A DNA stretch of 64,000 nt from Coriaria nepalensis (lineage: Eukaryota > Streptophyta > Magnoliopsida > Cucurbitales > Coriariaceae). The stretch lies in contig CP114492.1 in the NCBI GenBank assembly GCA_027186245.1, positions 10,382,501 through 10,446,500 on the forward strand, read 5' to 3'. The position numbers and the translations under genes are program-made. The notes beneath the pieces are model-generated. The model saw only the letters and a program-made list of their open reading frames with translations, was not told the origin of the DNA and ran no database searches. Below, piece after piece: positions 1 to 10,660 of the stretch (within the stretch, counting starts at the first letter, position 1; every line of letters begins with the position of its first letter).

Positions 1-78
1 TCCTTGATTGATTCCTTGCTAACGCATACTCCAAAACTACAAACATTTAGATATGTAATTTATGTTTATTGGGCTTAC

Positions 79-1497
79 GTGTTCAAGATGTGATCTCCTG
101 ATTGAATCACGCTAATTGTGACCAGATCTGCAACAGAGGGATACAAGCTGCCTAGATCTTCATTGACGTAATCATGCAGCTCTGCAGCAAACTCCACACC
201 AGTTGGACCCCCACCAACTATTACAAAATGAAGATTTCTCCTCCGTTCATCCTCACTCAGACTAGGAAGCACAGCCATTTCAAAGCAATCTATCACACTT
301 CTACGGAGCTTTTGAGCATCCTCTACTTCCTGCATGATCATGGTTTCTCTATTAGCTAAATTAATGCCAGAAATCAGAATTGGAAACCAAAAATCACATT
401 ACCTTGAGAAAATGGCAGTTTTCCTTGACGCCAGGAGTGTTAAAAGTATTAACTTGTGCCCCTAATGCTATTACCAAGTAGTCATAGTCTAAAGAGAAAT
501 CTTTACTCCCAACCAGGTTATGGTCGTTGTCCGAGCGGCAGAAAACCTTTTTGTTAGCAGCATCTATCTTGATGCATTCTGCTTCCCAGTATCGTATTTC
601 ACCTTTTCTCTGCCATGGCAAGTAATATGGTTTAATAATTGAGTTAATCTCATAATAAATAGCCTACAGTATTTACCTTCTTTATGATGTTTCGTACTGG
701 TTCTACGATGCTCCTAGCTTCAACCGTCCCGCATGTAACACTAGGTAATAATGGGGTGAATGCAAAGTAGTTGCAGGGAGAAATGACTTGAACATCATAT
801 ATTGAAGCATCCAGATCCTTTAGGAAACTAGTACCAGCCCAGCCAGTTCCAAGCACCAAAACCTTCTTTTTCTTCGGCTCCTCTTCTGTAGGAGTGACAA
901 TGTTTGTTTGTGATTCCGAGTATGCAACTAGACCACCGCTACTGAAAAAAATTTCAAAGCAGGTGCATATAATCAGTGAGTGGTTCCATTAAGGTCTTTC
1001 AATCCTATTGAGAAGATCTACCAATTTGGGGCAAAAAACCTAATGGATCAATCTATAAGTTGAGTAACATAGAAGCTAAAGTCTATCAGACTTGGATCTG
1101 AAATCGTTAAGTGGGAAATGGGGCTCTGGGATCCAGTCTTCCAGATATACTTCACTATACCAATATACCCCCCCCCCCCCCAAAAAAAAGAAAAAGAAAT
1201 GAAGTTCACATTATTCCAAACAGGGGGAAAAGCCATCATCTCAGGCATGTTTTGCTTACAGAGTGGCCTATTTCACAACCAACAAGATAAATCCCTTCCC
1301 CCCACCATTTTGTTCTTTGTTTCTTGCAATCAAACAGAAGAAAGAGAGAACAGCGCTAGAAGAGAAACTTGGACTGAAGTTGAAGAAGAAAAAAGAGTAA
1401 AGGTCGGATTTTGAAACCTGACTGTGCAGACAACGAGAAGCTTAGAGTAGGCAGAGTAGCCATGGAAAGCTCTGCTCAGAAACGAGGAAAATGTCAT
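79..1497 (-). CDS. NDB1: External type II NAD(P)H dehydrogenase, NDB1-like (5' part, partial)
   Basis: Rotenone-insensitive NAD(P)H:ubiquinone oxidoreductase of the mitochondrial inner membrane; NDB members face the intermembrane space. Visible exons on the minus strand are 1418-1497, 677-941, 403-609 and 79-329, all bounded by GT-AG and joining in frame. The ATG at 1497 gives a basic, hydroxylated leader, then a G-T-G-W-A-G dinucleotide-fold motif, the conserved block [19 protein letters not shown], and a second fold with [14 protein letters not shown]. The frame stops at a donor (78-77) inside the HILN region, so the rest, including any EF-hand, lies left of the window. The neighbour at 2563 is a divergently transcribed paralogue. 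Intron sites after HFLK and HILN are missing from that paralogue. NDB1 versus another NDB is a judgement from the leader and exon pattern. Confidence 0.9.
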
Positions 1498-2562
1498 TGA
1501 ATCTATCAGATCAGAATAGCCTGTGGGAAAGACCGAGGTTGTGGACGCTGTTTTAAAGGAGATCCAGTGAGGGACACTCCTTGCTCTATCTGTTATGTCT
1601 CCCCTTTTCAACGTAGCGGGATCAACTCTTCAGTCATCTCTATTGGCCAAAAAAATATAAAAAAATACTCTTCAATCATCTCCTTGAACAGTTGAACTAG
1701 ATTATAAAAAAAGATTAATTACGTAATAACGATCATCTTCACACTTAACTTCCATAAGAATGGGCAAAGTCGTTGATTATAAGACTTAAACATATACGAA
1801 ATCTCTGTTTTTATCAACTCCCTGTCGGGTATGTAATAAGATTGGTGTCATGCTTATAGCGACGCCATTCGTCCTAATCTAATGGTAGATAGGAATCAGG
1901 AACCCCCCCACCTCCCGCCTAAATTGTCTATGCTCCGTCTGGATGGCGCCAATGGCTCACTGTTAGCACATGGTTCACATGGGTACGTGGACCCCACACT
2001 TTAATCATTCTTCATCACCTAATCATCATCTACCTTGATACATGCATTTTTTGAACATAAAAGAGTTCGAAAACTCTGAGGTTTGGGTATGAAATGGAAC
2101 ATGTCAGATCAGAATCCAATGCAATTTGCATTCTGAAAATATCAAGATCCAAGAAGTAAGGAGGAGCCGTATGGTGGGTTGGAGTCGTTGAAGTCAACCG
2201 GGTTTTCTCAATAATCACATCACAAATTCAAAAAAAGACAACTGTATACAGTAATTATGTCTGTGTCTTTATGTTTTGTTTTGTTTTTTTCGTTTTTAAT
2301 TTGAATTCAATATTAATTTTTTTTTATTTATAAACTTGATACGCAAGGAAAGAATTTGTACGGTGTCAGATCCTATTATTTCTCTTCACGCAGTTGACGG
2401 TCGTAAATGAAAAAGGCAGAAACCCTATTTACACCCACGTAAACCGCCACCTTCATTCATTCGTTCATTCTTTCTTTCAGTTTCTTCCATTTGTTCTCTC
2501 TTCTCTGCTCCCGTTTCTCTGGAGAAAGACAAAGAAAATTACAGACTTCGTAGAAAACGAGA
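1498..2562. promoter_or_regulatory. Shared intergenic region between divergent NDB genes
   Basis: About 1.07 kb separates the two start codons. It must hold both 5' UTRs and both promoters. It is AT-rich between 2220 and 2350 and pyrimidine-rich from 2450 to 2520, as expected for a plant 5' leader. I see no other gene. Promoter function is inferred from position only. Confidence 0.5.
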
Positions 2563-4914
2563 ATGAGAGGTTACTCCTTCTTCCAGAGAGCCTCTGTGGC
2601 CTTCCATGACTACCCCACACTCTCTAAGATTCTCGTTGTATTCTCTGTCAGGTCTCTCTCTCCTTTATTTCTCTTTTTCCCTTTTCGTTTATATATAAAT
2701 ATATATGTTACTGTTGAATTTTTTTGTTTATAAAGCACGAGATAGCAGTTCTAAAAAGATCTAAAAGTTTTAGATCCAGAACTTTTCCGTTTTAAGAACT
2801 ATATATATATATATGTGATGTGGTTGGTGTGTTCTTAAACTGTCGTTAAAAGGTTTAATATGGATCTGCAATGAATTTGTATGGCAGTGGTGGAGGAATG
2901 GTTGCATATTCCCAAGGCAGAACATTCTACACTGCATATGCTGACGCCGGCCGACCAGACGACCAGAGTAAGAGGAAGAAGGTGGTTGTGGTTGGAACTG
3001 GATGGGGCGGGACCAGTTTCTTGAAAAACCTGAAAAGTTCATCGTACGATGTTCATGTCGTCTCCCCTCAAAACTATTTCGCATTCACTCCTTTGCTGCC
3101 GAGTGTCACTTGCGGAACCGTTGAAGCTCGCAGCATCGTCGAACCAATCCGAAGCATCACCAAGAAGGTACAATATCATATGACATATAGTCAACTATAA
3201 ATTGTTTGACCAAGTAGGTAAACATGCTAACATATACAATGCTACATGTTTTTTTTTTCCTTGACATGGCAGAACGGCTTAGAGATACAATTCAGGGAAG
3301 GTCAATGCTACAAGATCGATGCTCAGAAGAAAAAAATATACTGTGAATCAAAGAACCACACAAGTTTGGGCGGGAAAGAAGAATTCTCCATGGACTATGA
3401 CTACTTGATCATAGCAATGGGAGCAAAATCAAACACATTCAACACGCCTGGCGTTGAAGAGCATGCCCATTTCTTAAAAGCAGTAGAAGATGCTCAGAGG
3501 ATCCGTCAATCAGTTCTAGACTGTTTCGAAAGAGCAAGTCTCCCTAGTTTAAGTGAAGAAGAGAAGAAAAGAATCCTCCATTTTGTAATTGTAGGAGGCG
3601 GTCCCACCGGAGTCGAATTTGCCGCAGAGCTTCACGACTTTGTGACAGAGGATTTGTCCAATTTATACCCTTCACTTAAAGACCATGCTAAAATCACTCT
3701 CCTTGAAGCAGGGGATCATATTCTGAACATGTTCGATAAAAGAATTTCTGAATTTGCTGAAACCAAGTTCCAAAGGGACGGAATCGATGTGAAAACTGGG
3801 TCAATGGTGGTTAAGCTATCCGACAAGGAAATCTCGACGAAAGAAAGAGCAACCGGACAGAACGTGTCTATACCTTATGGAATGGTTGTCTGGTCAACTG
3901 GGATCGGGCCCCGTCCGGAAGTTGTCGACTTCATGAAACAGATTGGTCAGAATAACCGCCGAGCGTTGGCGACGGACGAGTGGCTTAGGGTCGAAGGATG
4001 CGACGGGGTCTACGCGTTGGGGGATTGCGCGACGATAAATCAGCGCAAGGTCATGGAAGATATTTCAGTGATATTTAGCAAGGCAGATAAGAACAAATTG
4101 GGTACTCTTAGTGTGAAGGACTTCAAAGAAGTGGTAAATGATATTTGTGAAAGGTATCCACAAGTTCAGCTCTACTTGAAGAAGAAACAGATGAAGAATT
4201 TCAATCAATTGCTGACTATAACCGAAGGTGATGCCAAGAAACAACAGCCTGCTGAAATGGACATAGAAAGATTCAAATCTGCTCTATCTGAAGTGGATTC
4301 TCAGATGAAGAATCTACCAGCAACAGCTCAGGTACCAATTTTCTTTCTCTTATTGAAATGCAAATTATGTTGGCTTCTTCTTTCTGTCATGGCTTCATGT
4401 GTTGAAATATTTGTACAGGTTGCAGCTCAACAAGGTGAGTATCTTGCAGGCTGTTACAACCGCTGGGAGCAGTGTGAAACTTATCCAGAAGGCCCTCTTA
4501 GGTTTCGAGGATCCGGTCGTCATCGTTTCCATCCCTTCAGGTAACAATGCATTACTCATGTATCTGTTTGATATACATCATTGTTGAAGTACTAAAGTTC
4601 TGATGGTATTTGGTAAAAGGTATAAGCATTTGGGGCAGTTTGCTCCACTGGGTGGGGAGCAAACAGCTGCACAGCTTCCTGGAGATTGGGTTTCCATTGG
4701 CAAGAGTTCCCAGTGGCTTTGGTACTCTGTCTATGCAAGGTACTACAATATGCTCTGTATTTGTAAATGTTGATTTCAGGTTATCAGATTGTGTTCTAAT
4801 GACAGTTTTTCTGCCTAATTTTACAGTAAGCAGGTGAGCTGGCGTACAAGGATGTTGGTGGTTTCTGATTGGATCAGGACCTCAGTCTTTGGAAGGGATT
4901 CTAGCAGAATCTGA
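2563..4914 (+). CDS. External type II NAD(P)H dehydrogenase, NDB2/3/4-like
   Basis: Complete gene for a 585-residue alternative NADH dehydrogenase. Exons are 2563-2651, 2888-3167, 3273-4331, 4419-4540, 4620-4739 and 4827-4914 (1758 nt). The protein has a basic mitochondrial leader, the GTGWGG nucleotide fold near residue 70, [14 protein letters not shown] as second fold, a family-typical EF-hand-like insert ([14 protein letters not shown]) and the hallmark C-terminus SWRTR...FGRDSSRI. The EF loop has Leu where position 5 is usually Asp/Ser/Asn and Asp where position 12 is usually Glu, so calcium binding may be weak. The third exon is 1059 nt and uninterrupted, unlike the neighbouring paralogue. 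The family oxidises cytosolic NAD(P)H and feeds ubiquinone without proton pumping. Confidence 0.95.
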
Positions 4915-5519
4915 GATGCTTTATGGGGGATTCAAAACAAATACTCATTACAATTTTGTTTTCTTGCTTTTGTTGTCTTTTAGTTTTTGCTCGTTTAGAC
5001 AATTGCCTGTTATCTTCTGTTACCTTAGTATTTTCATTCTGTTTTGTTATACAGAACAAGGGATGGGTTTTCATCCCAATTTTCTACTATGAGCTTATAA
5101 TAAACCAATAACTCAAGCGGATTATGATACAACACTTGCCATTAGTACTTACTCATGATATCCACATCTCAATCCAGCAAATCCATTAATACATTCAATT
5201 AAATTGTGATTACATAAATAGACATGGATCTATATGCTTGTTAAAGATTCTGCAACAACATTGTAGTTGGGGCATCTCCCTTGTGCGCAAATACTGTTCA
5301 AAGCTTGGACCTCTATATACCATTAAGCTAACCCTCTCAAGATGCTATCATATAAAACTTGTTAGTTCCTGCACAATTCAAATGAGATAAAAACTATATA
5401 CCAACATCAATTGCCAGTAGAAAACCTTCCTTGACAAAACTGATCTTGAGCAAACCCGACTTCTTAGTAACCTTTTTCGGTACAACTTCCAAAGCTTCCA
5501 TAGCTTTGAGGGGTTACAA
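4915..5519. other. Intergenic: 3' flanks of convergent NDB and PPR genes
   Basis: T-rich 3' untranslated sequence of the NDB gene (to about 5110), then AT-rich spacer. The neighbouring genes converge here. No coding or structured element seen. Confidence 0.6.
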
Positions 5520-6925
5520 CTATCTCCTTTTTCGCTTGAAGTCCATTGGACCAGCAAGAAGACTAGGATCACATGAATTCATCTCCTCTGCAAAAGCCAT
5601 AGCTAACTCAATCTTCCCCATCTTCTTTGAAGTATCGATGAGGGAATGGTATATATAGATTGAAGGCCGGATATGCTTGAGCTTCATTTCCTTGAAGAGT
5701 CTTAAAGATTCCTCAATATTCCCTGTTCGGCCAAGACAATCAATCAATGCCGTGTAAGTAAGTAAGTCCGGTTTGACCCCCTTCTCACCCATTTCCTTGA
5801 AGTAAATCAAACACAACTCCAATCTTCCTACCTTCCGCAAATTGTTTAACAATGTATTGTAAGAAACGACGTCTGGTTGAATTCCAATTCCCTTCATGGA
5901 GGCAAATTCATTGAGCATTTCATCTACACGACCAGAACGACCTAACATATCCAGAACAATGTTGTATGTAAACAAATCCGGCTTACATTCAAAACTCTTC
6001 ATCTGATCAAATATCACAAGTGCCTTTTCAATCTCCCTACATTCAGAAAAGGAAAAGATGATTTTGTTTACAGCTTCTGAGCTAGGAAAGGTCATTTCTG
6101 ATATTTCTCTTACAAATCTGTGTAGCAAGACAGAATCATTTGTCTTGGCAAACATTTTGGCAAGATTAACATAGTAGGTCGAACGCAAAGATTTATATGC
6201 CATTAAGAAATCTTTGAAGATTTGACATGAAAGTTCAAGCTCACCCCTTTCACTAGCTGCAAGCAAAAGAGTATTGTATGCCTTATGGCTAAGGAAGATG
6301 TGTTTCTCACGTAAGGATTCAAGAAGTCGAGAAGCAGCAGAAAGGTTGCTGGCTTTGCACAACTCCTGAACGTAAAAATCAGAGATTTCATAACTAGAGG
6401 TTGGAGCATTTTCCACTCTCGCTAGAATTTGATCGAGGAAATCACCTCCCACTCCCTCTTCATCATCAGGAGAACTATGTGTGGAGAATGAATGGTGATT
6501 GAAGTTTTTATCTATTATGGAAATGAACGGCAACGTCCTCGGGAAACCAACTGGAATTTCTGCAGCCCTATTCTGCCATTGAAATAAATTCAGGTCCAGT
6601 GAAGAAGAATACCATATTAGTTATTAATCAAGTATGCTATAACTCTCAGCTTACTCCGTTCTTAAACTGACTATTTCAGCTAAAATTCAAATTTTGTCGC
6701 TACTAACTAAACAAATTCTCATCAAGCAACGAAGGAAGAATAGTGATGTGTTTTACTTACAGGGTAGGGGTAATGTATGGGTTTTCCGGTCAACAGCGGA
6801 TTCGTACACCCAGATATCGAACAGAAATTGAAGTCGAATCGGATTGGAATTGAGGAAATGTGTTTTTTCACATTGATACTCCCAAAAAAATGCTTCTTCA
6901 AAAAATGCCTTGGAACGGCTATCAT
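5520..6925 (-). CDS. Pentatricopeptide repeat protein (P class), organelle-type leader
   Basis: Two exons, 6761-6925 and 5520-6572, give 405 residues. The first exon matters: the frame of exon 2 has no ATG of its own near the splice site, and the ATG at 6925 has an in-frame stop just upstream. The basic, hydrophobic N-terminus (MIAVPRHFLKKHFFG) fits mitochondrial or plastid import. Tandem 35-residue PPR motifs are clearest at about residues 254-288, 289-323 and 324-358 (for example DVVSYNTLLNNLRKVGRLEL), with weaker ones before and after. No E, DYW or SMR domain follows; the protein ends in the basic tail FKRKRR. P-class PPR proteins bind organellar RNA to stabilise, splice or translate it; the target cannot be read from sequence. 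Confidence 0.88.
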
Positions 6926-7355
6926 GCTCGATTATGGAATAGAGCAAGGCCCTCAGGGGTTTACTATTCAGAAACACCAGAGGCCCTGTTCATAAAGGAG
7001 GTTCAAGCATTCAACTTTTGAGCTCGGGAGCTTCTAAATCACCGGAAAACGAAGATATGGCGCTTTCGGGCTGTGGCCTGTGAGTTCAGTATCTGCACTT
7101 CACTTGGAGCGCCGGAGAATGGACGATCCTTGAGGAGGATCGTCGTTTGGTGGATTGTTGTTTGTGGGTCGCGGGCTTTCTGGTTTTCCGGGCTCTGAGG
7201 GCTTTACTTCTTGGGCTTCCTCTCGTTTAGTCATAATTGGGCTTTTCCCGCTTTCAATGAACTTTTCTTTTTCTCGGGATAAAAAAAGAGTATCAAGATC
7301 AGTATTATCATTGCAAAAATCTTACAAATTGACAAAATACACACTTCTCCCAATC
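6926..7355. other. Intergenic: upstream region of the PPR gene
   Basis: Spacer between the PPR start codon and the 3' end of the pseudogene on the same strand. It holds GGGCTTT/GGGC motifs near 7198-7245 that could serve a minus-strand promoter. No gene seen. Confidence 0.45.
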
Positions 7356-8255
7356 TTACACTTCCTTTTCAAAGCTCAATGTTTGACAAATGCAAGTGTC
7401 CAACGTGTCATCAGCACAGAAGAAGGATCTCCGGCCGATCAGTTCGGCTACCCTTTTGGCCGGCCCTAAATCCCTTGTACTCTTATTAGTAGATGTAGAT
7501 CTCATTGCCCTAATCTTTGGAAGCAACACACCCATCTCCATAATAGACAATGCATCCTCCCCTTTACTACTACTATTACTCTGGCACGAGTTTGCTCCTA
7601 CAGAATTAGCCTTTCAACCAATGAAGCCCATCTCTTATCACATTCTTCAAATCTCTATTACCATTCTCTGGCAAAGACCTCTTCCGGGCCCCATTGGATA
7701 CTATATTTGCACTAGTGTGATAATTAACCTGAGTATATCTGCTAGCAATTACTCTGCCACCGGACTTCAATCGTTTCTTACTAGAACTGGAAAGGACTGA
7801 TTTGTCATCATCTATAAAGAGCTTCTTTGGTTGAATTTGTTCAAAACTTCCATCCCCTTTGTTTATAGGTTTCTTTGATCCCACAGTTGTGGCAGACTGA
7901 ATCTTGGACACAGTTTAATTCGATTTCAGGCTTAGAATCTTGGCCCAAGCCGAGGCCTCTCCGATTACTAAACTTAATAGTTGGAACAGAGATTGATTCT
8001 TTAATCTTCTTCCCTCCCTCTAAATTCTCACAATTATGTTTATAGGCTCCATGAATATAGCAGACACGATTCTTCCCTGTCTCTCTGATGTCTCTTCACT
8101 TTCTGCTCCACCTTTTCAAGTCGAAGCGCCTTAAGTCTTGTGGACAGTTCGTTAATCTCCTCTTCAATTTTCTCAATTTCCACATCTATTTTTCTTTCAC
8201 AACAAACTTTCTTTTCTTTCGCTTCTCTCTTCCCTAAATTTGTCTTTCGGTTCAA
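7356..8255 (-). pseudogene. Frameshifted plant-specific coiled-coil/basic protein pseudogene
   Basis: Three adjacent minus-strand frames look like one broken protein. 8255-8040 encodes a charged coiled coil (IEKIEEEINELSTRLKAL). 7911-7606 encodes a basic middle with RKRSLPENGNRD. 7550-7356 encodes MEMGVLLPKIRAMRS and a C-terminus with AKRVAELIGRRSFF. The frames do not join by splicing: single-base phase shifts occur near 7605 (inside the AAAGG run after LHWLK), near 7910 and near 8060, and none of the three has a convincing ATG. I recall a family of plant serine/arginine-rich hypothetical proteins with this order of motifs, but cannot name it. Decay of a real gene is the simplest reading; assembly indels are the alternative. 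Confidence 0.65.
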
Positions 8256-8860
8256 TCAAATGTGAGTTTCCACAAACATTACTCATCCCAAGATGTTTAA
8301 TAATGGACCGAAGATTTAACAGAAACAGGGCTCAAATTTTCCATACCGAAGTCAAACTGCAGCGACTCCGGTATCTGGATCACGTGCACCTGTTGACATA
8401 AGACCAAGAAGTATTCATGGCCGCAGAACCGTTGACATTATTTCACACTTCATGATCTGGTGCGTTAATGGAGTATGCGGATTCACTAACACTCATCTTT
8501 GATTACTGGTTTTGAACAAGATTAGAATTAAGGAAGCTTTTCACGAACAGGTTTTATCTCATTACCCTTTCAAATGCGATTCTTAAACAGGATCTTGGAA
8601 AGTAATGGACATATACAGTTACATTCGTACTACTAGTTTTCAAACTGACCGTTAAGATTTTTTTTGTACATAAACTTTCAAGGACGCTAATTTGATTTAA
8701 GGTAGTTTAGCACCAAATTCTTATGGCACCAACAGCTAGATTATAAAAATACGCAGGACACATCCAGCACAACAACAAAATCCGTATTAGGAGACATCAT
8801 ATTATAACGACAACTCACGATTTCATTGCATGTCGGTACTTAAGTAAAATAGATTTAACT
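8256..8860. other. Intergenic, upstream of the pseudogene
   Basis: No gene, RNA or repeat recognised. Base composition is that of neighbouring spacers. Confidence 0.45.
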
Positions 8861-9338
8861 AGAAATGGGAGAACATGAATGGAGAGGGAGTATTGCTATA
8901 GATAGAGGTACAAATACAAAACGGAACAAAATTCTTTACAAAGCAACATTACATTATCTTCTCCAGTCAATCATCAGTGAATCGAACGGGAATGTAAAAC
9001 TCCACTGGAACAGGTACCTGCACAGAGACAACAAGGCAACCAAAGTCGGAAATATGCTGGCAGCTACAGATTAGTGAAAAACGACTACGACCGATTCCAA
9101 CTTTCTTTCAAACCAGGTAAAAGGACAAGATTGAATCAGGCTTGAGAAATTGATATGGTGCTGTTATTTAACTCCAATCTCGTAGAAAATCTAGAGACCA
9201 AGCTGATGACAACACTCGATCAATATGCGAGTTATTCAGACTCCAAACCAACAGACATGATAAGAGTACAGTGAAACTCGCACTCCAATAAACAAACAAA
9301 AAAGGAAAAAATTAATCAAAGGACGTTAAATCTTTTCC

Positions 9339-9447
9339 TCAGTAAATCCAGAAACGTCATATGAACGTAGCTTCACAAAGTAGGTTCCCTCTGTAAAACA
9401 GAGGCTTGGCTCCACCACATCTCAAACAAGCTGGATTACATCTTCAT
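9339..9447 (-). ncRNA. C/D-snoRNA-like module 1
   Basis: On the minus strand, a C-like box ATGAAGA (9447-9441, one mismatch from RTGATGA) and a D box CTGA (9342-9339) lie 109 nt apart. TTCC just outside the C box can pair with GGAA just outside the D box as a short terminal stem. Between them sits a hairpin (9415-9367) with a CTCTG/CAGAG core and a GTGG/CTAC outer stem. It shares spacing and core with module 2. No guide target was identified, so function is open. Confidence 0.35.
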
Positions 9448-9509
9448 TGGAACGATTGAATCGATCAATGGCATAAAACATTTGGGTTATACAATAAATT
9501 GCATGAATC

Positions 9510-9616
9510 TCAGAAATTCCAGTAATTTCTTATGAATGTAGCAACCGCAAGGAGGTTCTCCCTGAAAACAGGGTCTTGCAGTACGCTACACCTCAATAAC
9601 ATGGAAATATCATCAC
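9510..9616 (-). ncRNA. C/D-snoRNA-like module 2
   Basis: On the minus strand, an exact C box GTGATGA (9616-9610) and a D box CTGA (9513-9510) are 107 nt apart. The enclosed hairpin (9589-9538) has three stacked stems: GTAGC/GCTAC, GCAAG/CTTGC and CCCTG/CAGGG around a TTTT loop. It lies 171 bp from module 1. Stems are kept while bases change (CCCTG/CAGGG versus CTCTG/CAGAG). The terminal stem here is poor, which weakens a canonical C/D call. Confidence 0.38.
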
Positions 9617-10078
9617 TGAAATCAAATTCAACAGAAAAGGAAAAGTTTTTTTCAGAACGAATCAAACGAAAGGCTCAGATATACTACAGCTTATCAATCA
9701 CATATTATCTGAAGCAGAACTGGCATTTATAGCTGCATTCAAGTCCTCACCGCCAATTTCTACAATGTAATGAAATCGCCGACTGAAATGAACATAGTAC
9801 TTTATAATAAAACATGACCCTTTTGAAGAAGATAGGGAAGGAATAAGGCTCATATCAAGAAATTCAACCATGTTATCCTTTATGCATCATTGATTCCTCT
9901 CAGAAGCGCGGATAAGTTGTAATCATTGCCAATTACTGACAGACCAGTTCTATGGAAAACTCAAAAAGCATTCCAAGAGGCATGAGAATCTAAAGAATGG
10001 GATTTTGCCGTTATTTTGACACAGATAAGCCGTGGAAGAAAGAAAGGCCAAACTGCAACACTTAACGGCGACGATCTG

Positions 10079-10140
10079 GCACGAGCACTGGGGCTTTCAC
10101 CGTCACCGTGACCCTCAGAGAAGCCCGGGGTGCATCGTGC
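10079..10140 (-). ncRNA. Long perfect-arm hairpin
   Basis: Arms GCACGA/TCGTGC, then GCAC/GTGC with a one-base bulge, then GGGCTT/AAGCCC, closing over a GC-rich inner GTCAC/GTGAC. It is far more stable than surrounding AT-rich sequence. It does not contain a conserved miRNA that I recognise. It lies about 100 nt downstream of the predicted minus-strand start. Confidence 0.45.
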
Positions 10141-10267
10141 GGTGATTAAAAGAGAATCACAGAACTCTAGCATACACTAAGGCTAATAGGCGTCCTTGAT
10201 CGGCTATTTGAGAGTAGATTAGAACAGAGATGGAGTAATGAGGTAAGATAGCCTAAGCTTTACTCGT

Positions 10268-10436
10268 CTTATATAGGCAAAACTGAAAGTGAAACCCTAG
10301 ACCAGGGAGAGGGCTAAAGACCACAGCCACTCTACTGGGCTTTCTTCTTGGACTTTTACCCGATGATGTATCATGGGCTATAATAATATTGTATATTGGA
10401 CCCTGAATCAAGACGTCTTCTTCTCGGGTCGGCCCA
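10268..10436. promoter_or_regulatory. Telo-box, site II and TATA promoter cluster
   Basis: Contains a minus-strand TATA box (TATATAAG, 10275-10268), a telo-box AAACCCTA (10292-10299), and site II elements TGGGCT at 10336 and 10374 and GGCCCA at 10431. In Arabidopsis this combination marks genes for ribosomal proteins, snoRNAs and other growth-linked functions. It lies between the non-coding unit and the divergent GAUT gene and could drive either. Confidence 0.6.
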
Positions 10437-10660
10437 GTAAGTCGATATGGAAAACTGTCGGTGAAGAAAAAGATCATTCGACAGGAACCAATCGGAAGCT
10501 GACCGGAGCTCATGAACATATAACTGGCCGTGAAAAGCTCTCACTCAGTCCCTCTCCTCATATCCTAGCAGAAACAGATCAGGACTGCAAATTTTCTCAA
10601 GCTCAGATTGAGGGAAACTGTAAATCGGCATTGCGAAGATTAGATTAAGAAAGCAAGACT

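Larger units (their letters stand above)
8870..10240 (-). ncRNA. Candidate long non-coding / small-RNA host transcript
   Basis: A 1.4-kb stretch with no convincing protein gene but several strong RNA-like structures on the minus strand, downstream of a good core promoter (TATATAAG at 10275-10268, so a start near 10240 is expected). Structures in transcript order: a GTGATT/AATCAC hairpin near 10160, a 62-nt hairpin at 10140-10079, two related hairpin modules at 9589-9538 and 9415-9367, and an 8-bp stem TGCGAGTT/AACTCGCA spanning about 9281-9226. The only sizeable frame is 70 aa (10173-9961) and overlaps the 62-nt hairpin. Telo-box and site II motifs upstream are typical of plant snoRNA and ribosomal-protein genes. 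Transcript ends are guesses; a leader encoding a small peptide is the main alternative. Confidence 0.4.

Noticed and set aside
10292..10299. AAACCCTA as a telomerase RNA template
   Set aside because: It lies upstream of the TATA box relative to the minus-strand transcript and is a single short copy; a telo-box promoter element explains it better.
10373..10648. 91-aa plus-strand ORF just before GAUT10
   Set aside because: It sits in promoter and leader sequence, has no recognisable domain, and ends before the GAUT start; at most an upstream ORF.
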